A model generated the notes under the pieces. That model saw only the letters and a program-made list of their open reading frames with translations. It ran no database searches and had not been told where the DNA came from. The position numbers and the translations under genes were made by a program. DNA of 64,000 bases from Streptomyces sp. CBMA291. Lineage in GTDB: Bacteria > Actinomycetota > Actinomycetes > Streptomycetales > Streptomycetaceae. The stretch lies in NCBI RefSeq assembly GCF_014596525.1, contig NZ_MSJP01000092.1, positions 1 through 64,000 on the forward strand, read 5' to 3'. Positions within the stretch are counted from its first letter, which is position 1. Each line of letters begins with the position of its first letter. Of this stretch, positions 1 to 8,578 are shown piece by piece.

Positions 1-1049
1 CCGCTCCGGTCGCCCAGGCCCCGGCCGCCCGGGAGCAGGCCCCGGCCCCGCGCCGTCGTCGCCCCCGGGTGGTCCGCCCGGCCGAGGACACCGGTTCGTT
101 CCAGACCGTGGAGACCGCCGCCGCCGCGCTGCACGCCGCCGCGCAGTCCTCGCCGGTCGCCAAGACCCCGGCGCCCGTCGTCGAGGTCCCGGCCCCCGCC
201 GCCGAGGAGTCGCGGAAGGCCCCCCGCCGCCGTACCGCGCGCAAGGCCGTCGCCGAGACCGCCCCGGTGGCCGAGGCCGCCCCGGTCGTGACCGCTCCGG
301 TCGTCGAGGCCCCGGCGCCCGTCGTCGAGGCCCCGGTCACGGCCGAGGTTCCCGCCCCGCGCCGTCGCCGGGTGGTCCGCAAGGCCGCCGGTTCGCCGGA
401 GACCGCCGCCCCGGTCGTGGAGGCGGTCGTCGAGACCGCGCCCGCGCCGGTCGTGGAGGAGGAGCCGAAGAAGCCCGCCCGCCGCCGGGTGGTCCGCAAG
501 GCCGCCGGTTCGCCGGCCGGTTCCGCGGCCGCCGAGACGGTCATCGTGACGATCCCGGCCAAGACCGCGCCCGTCGCGGAGCCGGCGCCCGCGCCGGTCG
601 TCGAGACCGCCGAGGCCGTCGAGACCCCGGCCGCCGAGGTGGAGCCGAAGAAGGCCGCTCCCCGTCGCCGTACGACGAAGAAGGCCGTCGCCGCCGAGGC
701 CGCTCCGGTCGCCGAGGCCGCTCCGGTCGCGGAGACCGCGGAAGAGCCGAAGAAGGCCGCCCCGCGTCGCCGTACGGCCAAGAAGGCCGTCGCCGAGGCC
801 GCTCCGGTCGTCGAGACCGCCGAGGCCCCGGCCGCCGAGGAGGCCCCGAAGGCTCCCCGTCGCCGTACGACCAAGAAGGCCGCCGTGGCCGCCGAGGCTC
901 CCGAGGCCTCGGAGCCGAAGAAGGCCGCTCCCCGTCGCCGTACGACGAAGAAGGCCGTCGCGGAACCGGCCGCCGAGGTGACCGAGGCTCCCAAGGCCCC
1001 GCGTCGCCGCACCACGAAGAAGGCGGCCGCGGCCCCGACCGAGGGCTGA
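1..1049 (+). CDS. C-terminal tail of a large basic, disordered protein (left-truncated); possibly an RNA helicase or RNase E-like protein
   Basis: The frame is open from base 3, so the gene enters from the left edge and only its last ~348 residues are present. The tail is almost wholly Ala/Pro/Val/Glu with about ten spaced basic clusters of the form PRRRTTKKA or RRRVVRKAAG, a pattern of nucleic-acid-binding disordered tails. No catalytic domain is visible. Such tails occur on Streptomyces RNase E/G and on some DEAD-box RNA helicases. RNase E is normally followed by rplU-rpmA, which are absent here, so I lean to a helicase. The GTG at 69 is an internal valine, not a start. A strong hairpin lies 22 bp after the stop. 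Confidence 0.6.
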   Translation, partial: APVAQAPAAREQAPAPRRRRPRVVRPAEDTGSFQTVETAAAALHAAAQSSPVAKTPAPVVEVPAPAAEESRKAPRRRTARKAVAETAPVAEAAPVVTAPVVEAPAPVVEAPVTAEVPAPRRRRVVRKAAGSPETAAPVVEAVVETAPAPVVEEEPKKPARRRVVRKAAGSPAGSAAAETVIVTIPAKTAPVAEPAPAPVVETAEAVETPAAEVEPKKAAPRRRTTKKAVAAEAAPVAEAAPVAETAEEPKKAAPRRRTAKKAVAEAAPVVETAEAPAAEEAPKAPRRRTTKKAAVAAEAPEASEPKKAAPRRRTTKKAVAEPAAEVTEAPKAPRRRTTKKAAAAPTEG

Positions 1050-1070
1050 CACACCGCCCGTCCGCACCCA

Positions 1071-1108
1071 CCGAGGCCCGGTCCCCTGAAAAGGGGGCCG
1101 GGCCTCGG
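1071..1108 (+). terminator. Rho-independent-type hairpin after the left-edge gene
   Basis: Arms 1071-1087 and 1092-1108 pair over about 16 bp with one G-U pair and a small A-rich loop. There is no U tract, as is usual in Streptomyces. Confidence 0.75.
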
Positions 1109-1110
1109 CG

Positions 1111-1349
1111 CCGTGAGGGGCAGACCTCTGCACGGCGAGGGGCGAACCCCGGCACAGTCGGGGCCGGACCTCGACGCGGTCAGGGGCGAACCTCGCCCCA
1201 GCGAGGGCCGGACCTCGGCACGGTGAGGGCCAGACCTCTACACAGTCAGGGGCGAACCGCAGCCCAGAGGGGCCCGCCCAAGGCACGGTGAGGGGGCCGG
1301 ACCCCAGCACCGTCAGGGCCGGACCCCGGCACCGTCAGGGCCGGTGTGG
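1111..1349. repeat. Degenerate 22-bp tandem array (about 11 units)
   Basis: Units begin at 1111, 1133, 1155, 1177, 1199, 1221, 1243, 1265, 1286, 1310 and 1332. The first seven are exactly 22 bp, then one is 21 and one 24. The consensus is roughly CGGTCAGGGGCCGGACCTCGGCA with alternating variants. It lies downstream of the left-edge gene and its terminator. Confidence 0.85.
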
Positions 1350-1403
1350 TGGACGGCCCAGAGCCCGCCCACCCGTCGTCTCCCCGGCGGCCCTCCCTCC
1401 GGT

Positions 1404-1409
1404 TACAGT
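1404..1409 (+). promoter_or_regulatory. -10 element TACAGT of a leaderless promoter
   Basis: TACAGT ends 6 nt before the ATG at 1416, the spacing of Streptomyces leaderless transcripts. No Shine-Dalgarno precedes this ATG, which supports the start choice. Confidence 0.6.
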
Positions 1410-1415
1410 CCAGGC

Positions 1416-2303
1416 ATGAGCAAGCCCCGGTCCCTCGCGTTTCCGCCCCGTACCCGGGCCCGGCGGCTCGTCACCGCGCGCGGTGACTTCGCCGTGCTCG
1501 ACGCCGAGCCGGTCGGGGTCCGGCGGGGCACGGTGCTGCTGCTGCCCGGCTACACCGGCAGCAAGGAGGACTTCCTCGCGCTGCTCGGGCCGCTGGGCGA
1601 GGCCGGGTACCGGGCCGTGGCCGTGGACGGGCGGGGGCAGTACGAGACGCCGGGGCCCCGGGGCCGGGCCGCCTACCGGCGCGGGGCGCTCGCGCTCGAC
1701 GTCGTGGCGCAGGCCGCCGCCCTCGGAGACGGGCCCGTGCATCTGCTCGGGCACTCCTTCGGCGGGCTCGTGGCCCGCGCGGCGGCCTCCCTCGCGCCCG
1801 ACGCCTTCCGCTCCCTGACCCTGCTCTCCTCGGGCCCCGGCCGGGTGGCCCGGCCGCAGCGCGTCCGGGTGCGGGTGCTGCGTACCGCCCTCGCGGTGCT
1901 GCCGAAGGACCGGGTGTGGGAGGCCATGTGCCGTCTCGACAGCCGGGGCGAGCAGCCGGAGGCGGACGACGCCCCGCAGCTCGCGGACTTCCTGCGGCGC
2001 CGCTGGACCCGCACCCGGATCGTCCAGCTGGCGGGTGCGGGGCGGCTGCTGCTCAGCCGCGAGGACGGCACGGCCGAGCTGACCGCGCTGCCGATGCCGA
2101 TCCATGTGGCGTACGGGGCGGACGAGGCGGTCTGGCCGACGGCGGCCCTGGCCGCGACGGCGGCCCGCACCGGAGCGCACCACACGGTGGTCGCGGGCGC
2201 GGGCCACTCCCCCAATGTGTCGCACCCGCGCGAGCTGGCCGAACGGCTCACGCTCTTCTGGGAGCGGGCGGCGGCGACCCGGACGGCCGGGACCTTCGGC
2301 TGA
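1416..2303 (+). CDS. Alpha/beta-fold hydrolase
   Basis: A 295-residue cytoplasmic serine hydrolase of unknown substrate. The oxyanion-side motif LLLPGYTGSKEDF (residues 41-53) precedes the nucleophile elbow GHSFGG with Ser114. A probable acid Asp lies in AYGADEAVWPT near residue 230 and the catalytic His in GAGHSPNVSHP near 268, so the triad is complete and the length is normal for the family. I start at ATG 1416 rather than the upstream GTG because of the leaderless -10 element 6 nt before it. The stop is 3 bp from the stop of the convergent NYN gene. Lipase, esterase or haloperoxidase-like activity cannot be separated from sequence alone. Confidence 0.88.
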   Translation: MSKPRSLAFPPRTRARRLVTARGDFAVLDAEPVGVRRGTVLLLPGYTGSKEDFLALLGPLGEAGYRAVAVDGRGQYETPGPRGRAAYRRGALALDVVAQAAALGDGPVHLLGHSFGGLVARAAASLAPDAFRSLTLLSSGPGRVARPQRVRVRVLRTALAVLPKDRVWEAMCRLDSRGEQPEADDAPQLADFLRRRWTRTRIVQLAGAGRLLLSREDGTAELTALPMPIHVAYGADEAVWPTAALAATAARTGAHHTVVAGAGHSPNVSHPRELAERLTLFWERAAATRTAGTFG

Positions 2304-2306
2304 GGA

Positions 2307-3389
2307 TCAGAACTGCGCCTTGAGGTGCTGCCAGAAGCCGTCGCGCAAGGCCCGCCGGAGCGCCGCGTGGCCGCGCAGGGAGCGGCTGAGCAGGCGTTCC
2401 GCCTCGACGAGCAGGTCCTGGTCGACGGGACCCGGCAAATAGGGGGCACCGGGCAGCAGCTCGGCGAGCCGGTCACGGCCGCGTTCGCCCAGCCAGGTGG
2501 CCGCGATCTGGGCGCCGACGAAGCGCACCTCCTCGCGGGAGGGCGGCGGCTCGCCCTCGTTCTCGTACGTGGTGACCGGCCGCCGGGTGACGTACGGGCG
2601 GCAGAAGTCCAGCTCGAAGGTGCGCTGGCTGTCGACCTCCCAGAGCAGCGCCTCGGCCTGGTTGCGGCCCTCGGCGGCCTCGATGCCCCAGAGGTGGACG
2701 CGGGCGCCGTAGCCCTGGGCCGCCTCGACCGCCGAGACGAGGTCCTCGTCGCCGCCGACGAGGGCGGCGTCGCTGATGGCCCGGTGGCGGGCGAGGGACT
2801 CCAGATCCGAGCGGATGAGGGAGTCGACGCCCTTCTGCTGGTTGTTGGCGTTGAGGTTGCCGAGGCGCACCTTGACGTCGGGGAGTTCCGCGATGGACTG
2901 CTGTTCGGGGGTGTGGATACGGCGCCGGGCCCCGTCGTACCAGTAGACGCGGAGCAGTCGGCTGTCCGCGAAGATCGTGCGGGCCTTGTCGATGAAGGCC
3001 TCGATGAGGCCCTCCGCGTCGAGGTCGAAGGAGCGGCGGTCCTCGGTCCCCGTGACGAGCAGCCCGGCGGCGGCGTGGACGTATCCGGCATCGACGAAGA
3101 TCGCGTGGGTGGAGGGGGTCTTCGCGACCTCGGCCAGCATCCGCCGGAGAAGCTCGTTGGTCAGCTCAAGGCGCGCGTCGAGAGCACGGAGCCGGGCGTC
3201 GGTCTCGGAGGGCTCCGCGGACACGGAGGGCTCCGCAGGCCCTGTGACCGCTGTGACCTCTGCGGTCTCTGCGGTCTCTGCGGTCTCTGCCGGAGTGGCG
3301 GGCATGGCGGACATGGCGGGATCAGTGGCTTCGGAGGGCTCGGAGGTGCCGGTGGTACCGGTCGTCCGGGCGGTGTCTGCGTCGTTCAT
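2307..3389 (-). CDS. NYN-domain (PIN-like) putative RNase
   Basis: A 360-residue protein. The first ~90 residues are low-complexity Thr/Ala/Glu/Pro, including a TAETAETAEV run encoded by a 9-bp tandem repeat near 3260-3290. A NYN domain follows: AIFVDAGYVHAA carries the first acidic metal ligand, RLLRVYWYDGA is a core strand, and KGVDSLIRSD plus ALVGGDEDLVSAV supply the other acidic residues. NYN proteins are PIN-like metal-dependent ribonucleases, and the acidic quartet appears intact. The RNA target is unknown. The ATG at 3389 is divergent from the small gene at 3566. The left-edge gene may also be RNA-related, but that is only inference. Confidence 0.85.
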   Translation of the reverse strand: MNDADTARTTGTTGTSEPSEATDPAMSAMPATPAETAETAETAEVTAVTGPAEPSVSAEPSETDARLRALDARLELTNELLRRMLAEVAKTPSTHAIFVDAGYVHAAAGLLVTGTEDRRSFDLDAEGLIEAFIDKARTIFADSRLLRVYWYDGARRRIHTPEQQSIAELPDVKVRLGNLNANNQQKGVDSLIRSDLESLARHRAISDAALVGGDEDLVSAVEAAQGYGARVHLWGIEAAEGRNQAEALLWEVDSQRTFELDFCRPYVTRRPVTTYENEGEPPPSREEVRFVGAQIAATWLGERGRDRLAELLPGAPYLPGPVDQDLLVEAERLLSRSLRGHAALRRALRDGFWQHLKAQF

Positions 3390-3565
3390 ACGGGGCTCAT
3401 TCTCCGTCGCGGGGCTCCCGGCCGCCAGGCCTGCTTACCCGTCAGTAGTTAGGCATCCGAAAATTTTCCTTAGCGTAGGGAATGTTTGCAGCATGAAGCT
3501 CGTTGGACCCCTATGTAACGCAGTTCTCCGTCCAGGAGGATCAACTCAGACGAAGGGAGAAGCCT
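3390..3565. promoter_or_regulatory. AT-rich divergent promoter region
   Basis: This is one of the few AT-rich patches in the window. It includes the 10-bp palindrome GAAAATTTTC at 3459-3468 flanked by TTAGG and CTTAG. It separates the NYN gene from the 50-residue gene, so promoters for both probably lie here. No known operator was recognised. Confidence 0.45.
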
Positions 3566-3718
3566 GTGCGCTTCGAAATCCTGCGACTCGACGACATCGA
3601 CGGCACGCCCGTCGACCGCACCGTCGTGGACGCCGCCTCCGTCAACCGGATCGTGCAGCAGGCCGCGGCCGTCGGCCAGCGCATCTGGATCCGCCCCGCC
3701 GAGACCTCGGCGTCGTAA
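3566..3718 (+). CDS. Small conserved Streptomyces protein (50 aa)
   Basis: GTG 3566 follows a good ribosome site, GAAGGGAG at 3552-3559, so I reject the earlier in-frame ATG at 3503. The product begins VRFEILRLDDIDGTPVD and ends IWIRPAETSAS, with no membrane segment, cysteine or signal peptide. I recall near-identical short proteins across Streptomyces but know no function. It is followed by a strong bidirectional hairpin and then the end of the convergent marC-like gene. Confidence 0.75.
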   Translation: MRFEILRLDDIDGTPVDRTVVDAASVNRIVQQAAAVGQRIWIRPAETSAS

Positions 3719-3742
3719 CAGGTCAGATCCACACCACGCACC

Positions 3743-3788
3743 GCGCCCCCGCGTGGACTCCGCTGAAGCGGAATCCGCACGGGGGCGC
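3743..3788. terminator. Bidirectional terminator between convergent genes
   Basis: The outer arm GCGCCCCCG (3743-3751) pairs with 3780-3788. Inside it sits a second perfect stem TCCGC-TGAA-GCGGA. It can serve both the 50-residue gene and marC. Confidence 0.75.
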
Positions 3789-3820
3789 AGTGGCGTCCGG
3801 AGCCAGGGCGACCGGCCGGG

Positions 3821-4426
3821 TCAGGAGCCCTGGACGACCTGGGTGACGCCGTTGATGATCTGCTGCACCGCGATGGCGGAGAGCATCATGCCGGCGAGCC
3901 GGGTCACCAGGACCACACCGCCGTCCTTGATCACCCGGATGATCAGCAGCGAGTAGCGCATGGCCAGCCAGAGCACGACGTGCATGGCGGCGATGGCACT
4001 CCAGACGGAGATCTGCGTGGCCACGCTGTCGGCGTGCTGCACGGCGAGGATGACCGAGACGATCGCGCCGGGCCCGGCGAGCAGCGGCATGCCGAGCGGG
4101 ACCAGGGCGACGTTCACGTCCTTGGTCTGCTTGGGCTCGTCGGTCTTGCCGGTGAGCAGGTCGAGCGCGATGAGGAGCAGCAGCAGACCGCCCGCGATCA
4201 TCAGCGCGGGAACCGAGATGTGCAGATAGCCGAGGATCTGCTGGCCGAGGATGCCGAAGACGCTGATGACGCCGAAGGCCACGGCGACGGCCTGCCAGGC
4301 CATCCGGCGCTGCACCTTGGCCGGGCGGCCGGAGGTGAGCGCGAGGAAGATCGGGGTGATCCCGGGGGGATCCATGATGACGAAGAGGGTCAGGAACAGC
4401 GAGCCGAAGACGGCGGCGTCGAACAC
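3821..4426 (-). CDS. MarC family integral membrane protein
   Basis: A 201-residue protein with about six hydrophobic helices. The family motif FVIMDPPGITPIF in the first helix and the internal repeat VALVPLGMPLLAGPGAI are typical of MarC/UPF0056 proteins. Despite the name, the family is not a proven drug exporter and its substrate is unknown. The start is GTG 4426. It ends opposite the 50-residue gene with a shared terminator. No regulator is adjacent. Confidence 0.9.
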   Translation of the reverse strand: MFDAAVFGSLFLTLFVIMDPPGITPIFLALTSGRPAKVQRRMAWQAVAVAFGVISVFGILGQQILGYLHISVPALMIAGGLLLLLIALDLLTGKTDEPKQTKDVNVALVPLGMPLLAGPGAIVSVILAVQHADSVATQISVWSAIAAMHVVLWLAMRYSLLIIRVIKDGGVVLVTRLAGMMLSAIAVQQIINGVTQVVQGS

Positions 4427-5043
4427 GGTGGTGTGCCTTGCGGGAGAGTCGAACGGGGAGTGTTTCCCTGCCGGACCGGAATGCGGGATTCCGTCGGCAG
4501 GGCAGGAGGAGCGCCACCCCGCGCACGGCTTCGGAGCCGTACGGGGGCGGACCGGGAGGTAAAGGAGTCGAGGGGCGGTGCTCCGGCGCGGGCCGCGACC
4601 GGGCGGACCGCTTGGGGGCGGGGCTCGGTTCGGCGGGGGTACGCGGGGTGGGGCGCGGGGCGTCGGTGGCTGCCGCTACGGCTACGGCGCTCGGTGGAGC
4701 AGCGCGGTGGCCGTGCTGACCGGTGGAGGCGCCGGGCCCGGACCGGGAGTGGATCCGGTCCGGCCGAGACGGAGGCGCGGGCCCGGATCCGACCAGACCG
4801 GACGGAATCGATCAGACCGGGTCGGCTCCGAATCGGCTCCGTGTCGGCTCCGCTTCGCAGGGGACACGGAGACGGTCCGATCCCGATCGCACCCGATCAC
4901 GCATCGCACCCCGCACCACACCCGGGATCCCGTCAGGGTGAGGACGTGAAACCGACCACACCCCGGACCAGACCCGGACGCACCCCGGGCAACCACCCCG
5001 ACGCCGCCCGGACGAGGCCGGGCGGGAGGCCGGAGGACAGGCC
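4427..5043. other. Gene-free region between marC and the PHP gene
   Basis: About 617 bp with no ORF carrying a ribosome site or convincing codon usage. It holds a perfect ACGGCT-TCGG-AGCCGT hairpin near 4526-4541, G-rich tracts at 4600-4660, and short direct repeats (three copies of TCGGCTCCG in 4823-4855) downstream of the PHP gene stop. Promoter elements for marC must lie at the left end, but I could not pick one. Confidence 0.5.
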
Positions 5044-5907
5044 CTAGGCGGAGGGTCCCCCCGCGCCGGGGACCGGGAAGGCCCCTGCGGCGCGGCGGGT
5101 GATCTCGCCGTAGATCTCGGGATCGGTCGTGTACTCGCCGAGGCGGCAGGTCTTGCGGCTGCCGTGGTAGTCGCTGGAGCCCGTGGCCAGCAGCCCGAGT
5201 TCCTTCGCGAGGCCGCGCAGCCGTGCGCGGGTCGCCTCGTCGTGGTCCATGTGGTCGACCTCGATGCCGTCGAGTCCCGCCTCGGCGAGCCGGGCGATCG
5301 AGGCCTCCGGCAGCACTTGGCCGCGCTTGACGGCGAGCGGGTGCGCGAAGACGGTGACACCGCCGGCCGCCTTCACCAGGCGGATCGCGTCGACGGGGTC
5401 CAGTTCGTGCTTCGCGACGTGCGCGCGGCCACCGTCGGCGAGCCACTCGGGGGTGAAGGCGCCGGACACGTCGGGGACGACTCCGAGTTCGACGAGCGCC
5501 TCCGCGACGTGCGGGCGGCCCACCGAGCCGTCTCCGGCGATCCGGGCGACCTGCTCCCAGGTGACGGGCACGCCCAGCTCCCGGAGCTTGCCGACCATGG
5601 CCCGCGCGCGCGGGACGCGGTCGTCGCGGACGAGTTCGCGCTCGGCGAGCAGCGCCGGTTCCTCGGGGTCGAAGAGGTAGGCGAGCAGGTGCAGGCTGAT
5701 GCCGTCGATCCGGCAGGAGAGTTCGGCGCCGGTGACGAGGGTGAGCCCCTCGGGAAGCGCGGCGATCGCCTCGGCGTGGCCGCGCGTGGTGTCGTGGTCG
5801 GTCAGGGCGACGACGTCGAGCCCCGCGGCGACCGCGTTCCGTACGAGTTCGGCCGGGGTGTCCGTGCCGTCGGAGGCCGTGGAGTGGGTGTGCAGATCGA
5901 TGCGCAC
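5044..5907 (-). CDS. PHP-domain metal-dependent phosphoesterase
   Basis: A 287-residue protein of the PHP superfamily (YciV/RnaseAM-like nucleoside 3',5'-bisphosphate phosphatase or 5'-3' exonuclease). The N-terminal metal-binding DLHTHSTASDG, then ALTDHDTTRG, GAELSC, FAHPLAVKRG and the C-terminal GSSDYHG are all present, so the metal site looks complete. I chose GTG 5907, directly before IDLHTHS and preceded by GGAG. Longer readings add an unlikely Arg/Gly-rich leader. In other bacteria such proteins hydrolyse pAp or trim RNA 5' ends; the substrate here is not determined. Confidence 0.87.
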   Translation of the reverse strand: MRIDLHTHSTASDGTDTPAELVRNAVAAGLDVVALTDHDTTRGHAEAIAALPEGLTLVTGAELSCRIDGISLHLLAYLFDPEEPALLAERELVRDDRVPRARAMVGKLRELGVPVTWEQVARIAGDGSVGRPHVAEALVELGVVPDVSGAFTPEWLADGGRAHVAKHELDPVDAIRLVKAAGGVTVFAHPLAVKRGQVLPEASIARLAEAGLDGIEVDHMDHDEATRARLRGLAKELGLLATGSSDYHGSRKTCRLGEYTTDPEIYGEITRRAAGAFPVPGAGGPSA

Positions 5908-6333
5908 GACGCGGAACTCCAGGAACTCGGCATGGACGAGGGACGCTTCAGCATAACGGGCGAATCGAACACGCCTGTACGGAACGGAAGGGGATGTCCG
6001 CGACCCCGGCCCGGCGACGGCCAACGACCCCGGCGCCCCTCGACGCGACGGCGGCCAACGGCCACGCCCCGGCGCCCCGCGGCCCGACAGCTCCGACCCG
6101 GCCCCCCGACCCGACAGCCGCGACCCGAGGACCCCAGCCCGGCGGCCTCTCCCCGAGGACCCCAGCCTGACGGCCTCGGCCCGGCGGCCACGACCCGGCG
6201 ACCCCAGCCCCTCGGCCACGACCCGGCAGCCTCGGCCCGGAGGTCCCGGCGTCAAGCGAGTGCCCCCGAACCCCGCCCGACGGGAGGCGACTCCGGCCCG
6301 ACGGGAGGCGGCTCCGGCCCAACGGTCCCGGCG
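5908..6333. other. Gene-free region filled by 14-bp and 20/21-bp tandem arrays
   Basis: No gene. The stretch is dominated by short tandem repeats downstream of the DUF6758 gene. ORFs reported through it are open only because the repeats lack stops. Confidence 0.7.
6113..6252. repeat. 14-bp tandem array (10 units)
   Basis: Ten consecutive units of exactly 14 bp start at 6113, 6127, 6141 and onward to 6239, built on the theme GGCGGCCACGACCC / GAGGACCCCAGCCC. It lies downstream of the DUF6758 stop codon. Confidence 0.85.
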
Positions 6334-6356
6334 TCAGCCCAGCAGTCTCGGCGTCA
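6275..6356. repeat. 20/21-bp tandem array crossing a stop codon
   Basis: Units are 6275-6295, 6296-6316 (21 bp), 6317-6336 and 6337-6356 (20 bp). The DUF6758 stop codon (6334-6336, read on the minus strand) forms the end of the third unit, and the last coding unit resembles the first noncoding one (16 of 20 bases). Confidence 0.8.
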
Positions 6357-6972
6357 GCGCCCCGCACGGGAGTAGTTCCGCCTCGGCGCCCGCGTCGCGC
6401 AGGTCCGTGAGGACCAGTTCGTCGTACATCAGGAGGCCCGACTGTTCGGGCCAGACGATCGCCCACAGCCACAGTCCGCGCGCTTCCCCGGCGAAGACCG
6501 CGCGGTCCTGCGGGGTGCCGGTGACGTGCCAGAGCGGGGTGGGGCGGCCTGCGGCGAGGACCTTGGTCTGCGGGGGCTTGTCGATGGCCATGCCGGTGCC
6601 GGGGTCGGGCCCGTCGATGCCCGCGTAGCGCGCGCCGAGGCCGACGCCCAGTTCCTCGGCGACCAGGAGCAGCTCGCCGATGCCGCCGAGCGGGCCGGGG
6701 CCCGAGCAGGCGACGGCGGTCGCGCGTCCGCCGCTGCGGTCGTCGCCCGCGTACGCGACTCCGGTGAAGAGCCAGCCGACCGGCAGGGGCCAGGGCATCC
6801 AGACCGGCACTTGGGACCGGTGCACGACGACGGAGAGCGCTTCGACGCTGGGCGGGATGACGGGCTGGAGCGGATGCACCGAGCCGTGCACGTCACACTG
6901 CCAGGTGTCGGCGAAGAGTCCGGGCGCCCTGACCCGGCCACCGCACCTCGGACAACTGGGTTCGCCCCTCAT
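6334..6972 (-). CDS. DUF6758 family protein
   Basis: A 212-residue conserved Streptomyces protein. The N-terminus MRGEPSCPRCGGRVRAPG followed by DTWQCDVHG gives CPRC and QC.VH pairs that could form a zinc ribbon. The rest (VPVWMPWPLPVGWLFTGV, SGPGPLGGIGELLLVAEELG) matches what I remember of DUF6758, with no known activity. ATG 6972 is preferred over the GTG nine bases upstream because the conserved protein begins MRGEPSC. The 3' end lies inside a tandem array. Confidence 0.83.
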   Translation of the reverse strand: MRGEPSCPRCGGRVRAPGLFADTWQCDVHGSVHPLQPVIPPSVEALSVVVHRSQVPVWMPWPLPVGWLFTGVAYAGDDRSGGRATAVACSGPGPLGGIGELLLVAEELGVGLGARYAGIDGPDPGTGMAIDKPPQTKVLAAGRPTPLWHVTGTPQDRAVFAGEARGLWLWAIVWPEQSGLLMYDELVLTDLRDAGAEAELLPCGALTPRLLG

Positions 6973-7080
6973 AGGGCTCAACGGTCCTACCCCCGGGGCC
7001 CCGCGTCAAGGACGATCACCGACGATCACCCGTCCGGCCCGTGGCGTTCACTCGCCGCCCTCCCCTCATATAGATGTACG

Positions 7081-7110
7081 TTGCACTTGTTAGCCGAACT
7101 AACTTATTCT
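7081..7110 (+). promoter_or_regulatory. Sigma-70-like promoter with embedded operator for the MFS gene
   Basis: TTGCAC (7081-7086) and TATTCT (7105-7110) are 18 bp apart. The spacer contains the perfect inverted repeat GTTAG-N5-CTAAC (7089-7103). A palindrome filling the -35/-10 spacer is the usual layout for TetR or MarR repression of efflux pumps. No regulator gene is adjacent. Confidence 0.65.
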
Positions 7111-7174
7111 GTGCTCGCCAGGGCACCGGCCCGAGGCACGTTCCCCCCGCACCCCGACCCGAAGGAGCCGCAGC

Positions 7175-8413
7175 ATGCAAGGAGACGACGAGGAAACGGG
7201 CACCACCGAGGGCGGTGGCCTGTTGCGCCAGCCGCCCGCCGTCTGGGCCACCGCGGGCGCCTCCGTGGTGGCCTTCATGGGCATCGGTCTCGTCGACCCG
7301 ATCCTCCCCTCGATCGCCCAGGGCCTCGACGCGACGCCCAGCCAGGTGTCGCTGCTCTTCACCTCGTACTTCCTCATCACCGCCGTCGCGATGCTGGTGA
7401 CCGGCTTCGTCTCCAGCCGGATAGGGGGACGCAGGACGCTGCTCGCCGGGCTCGCGCTCGTCGTGGTCTTCGCCGCCCTCGCCGGCACCTCCGACTCCGT
7501 CGCCCAGCTCGTCGGCTTCCGCGCGGGCTGGGGCCTCGGCAACGCGCTCTTCGTCTCGACCTCGCTCGCCGTGATCGTCGGCGCGGCGGCCGGCGGCAGC
7601 GCGGCGGCGATCCTGCTCTACGAATCGGCACTCGGCCTCGGCATGGCCTGCGGGCCGCTCCTCGGCGCCGTCCTCGGCAACGCCAGCTGGCGCTACCCCT
7701 TCTTCGGCACCGCCGCGCTGATGGCGATCGGCTTCCTCTGCATCGCGGTCTTCCTGAAGGAACAGCCGAAGCCCGCCCGCAGGACCTCGCTGCTCGACCC
7801 GCTCAAGGCGCTCGGCCACGGCGGGCTCGCCTCCGCCGCCGCTGCCGCCTTCTTCTACAACTACGCCTTCTTCACCGTGCTGGCCTTCACCCCGTTCGTC
7901 CTGAACATGACGCCGTACAAGTCCGGCGCGGTGTTCTTCGCGTGGGGCGTGCTGCTCGCCGTCTTCTCGGTCCTGGTCGCGCCCCGGCTCCAGCGGCGCT
8001 TCGGCTCCCTCGCCGTGCTCGCCGGTTCGCTGGTGCTGCTCGCGGCCGACGTCGTGGTGCTGGGCTACGGGAACCACACCACCGCGGTCGTCTGCACGGT
8101 CCTGTCGGGCGCGTTCATCGGCGTCAACAACACGGTCTTCACCGAGCTGGCCCTCGGCGTCTCGGACGCCCCGCGCCCGGTCGCGAGCGCGGGCTACAAC
8201 TTCGTCCGCTGGTTCGCCGCGGCGGCGGCCCCGTTCCTCGCCCCGAAGATCGAGGAGTGGAGCGATGTCCACATGCCGTTCGTGGTGGCGGGCGCGGCGG
8301 CGGTCGTCGGCGCCGTGATCGTGGGAGTGCGGCGCGCTTCCCTCACCCACGAGGCGGCGGAGCAGGCGCCGAAGCACGCCGCGGAGGACGGCGTGGGCGT
8401 CTTCGCGAACTGA
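7175..8413 (+). CDS. MFS efflux transporter
   Basis: A 412-residue protein with about 12 hydrophobic segments. Motif A-like SSRIGGRRTLLAG follows helix 2, and helix 5 carries the drug:H+ antiporter-type run GMACGPLLGAVLG (motif C-like). ATG 7175 has the ribosome site AAGGAG 10 bp upstream. Substrates are probably drugs or other hydrophobic compounds, but the sequence does not decide. The promoter has an embedded inverted repeat, suggesting local repression by a remote TetR/MarR regulator. Confidence 0.88.
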   Translation: MQGDDEETGTTEGGGLLRQPPAVWATAGASVVAFMGIGLVDPILPSIAQGLDATPSQVSLLFTSYFLITAVAMLVTGFVSSRIGGRRTLLAGLALVVVFAALAGTSDSVAQLVGFRAGWGLGNALFVSTSLAVIVGAAAGGSAAAILLYESALGLGMACGPLLGAVLGNASWRYPFFGTAALMAIGFLCIAVFLKEQPKPARRTSLLDPLKALGHGGLASAAAAAFFYNYAFFTVLAFTPFVLNMTPYKSGAVFFAWGVLLAVFSVLVAPRLQRRFGSLAVLAGSLVLLAADVVVLGYGNHTTAVVCTVLSGAFIGVNNTVFTELALGVSDAPRPVASAGYNFVRWFAAAAAPFLAPKIEEWSDVHMPFVVAGAAAVVGAVIVGVRRASLTHEAAEQAPKHAAEDGVGVFAN

Positions 8414-8578
8414 GCCCCCGGCCACCGGACCCGAAACCGAGCCCGAGCCCGAGCCCCTGACAGACCCGAAACGAGCCCCCGGCCGGACCTGGCCCCGCAC
8501 ACCCGGCCGGGCCCGTACCCCTGGCCGAAACCGGCCCCCGGCCGGACCCGTACACCCGGCCGGCCCCGGGCCCCGGGA

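Larger units (their letters stand above)
1050..1415. other. Intergenic region with terminator and 22-bp tandem array
   Basis: No credible gene in 366 bp. It holds a perfect-stem terminator at its left end, then a degenerate tandem array with an exact 22-bp period, then the -10 element of the downstream hydrolase gene. ORFs drawn across it on either strand are shadows of high GC. Confidence 0.7.

Noticed and set aside
69..1049. Complete gene starting at GTG 69
   Set aside because: The same frame is open to the left edge with the same repeat composition, so 69 is internal.
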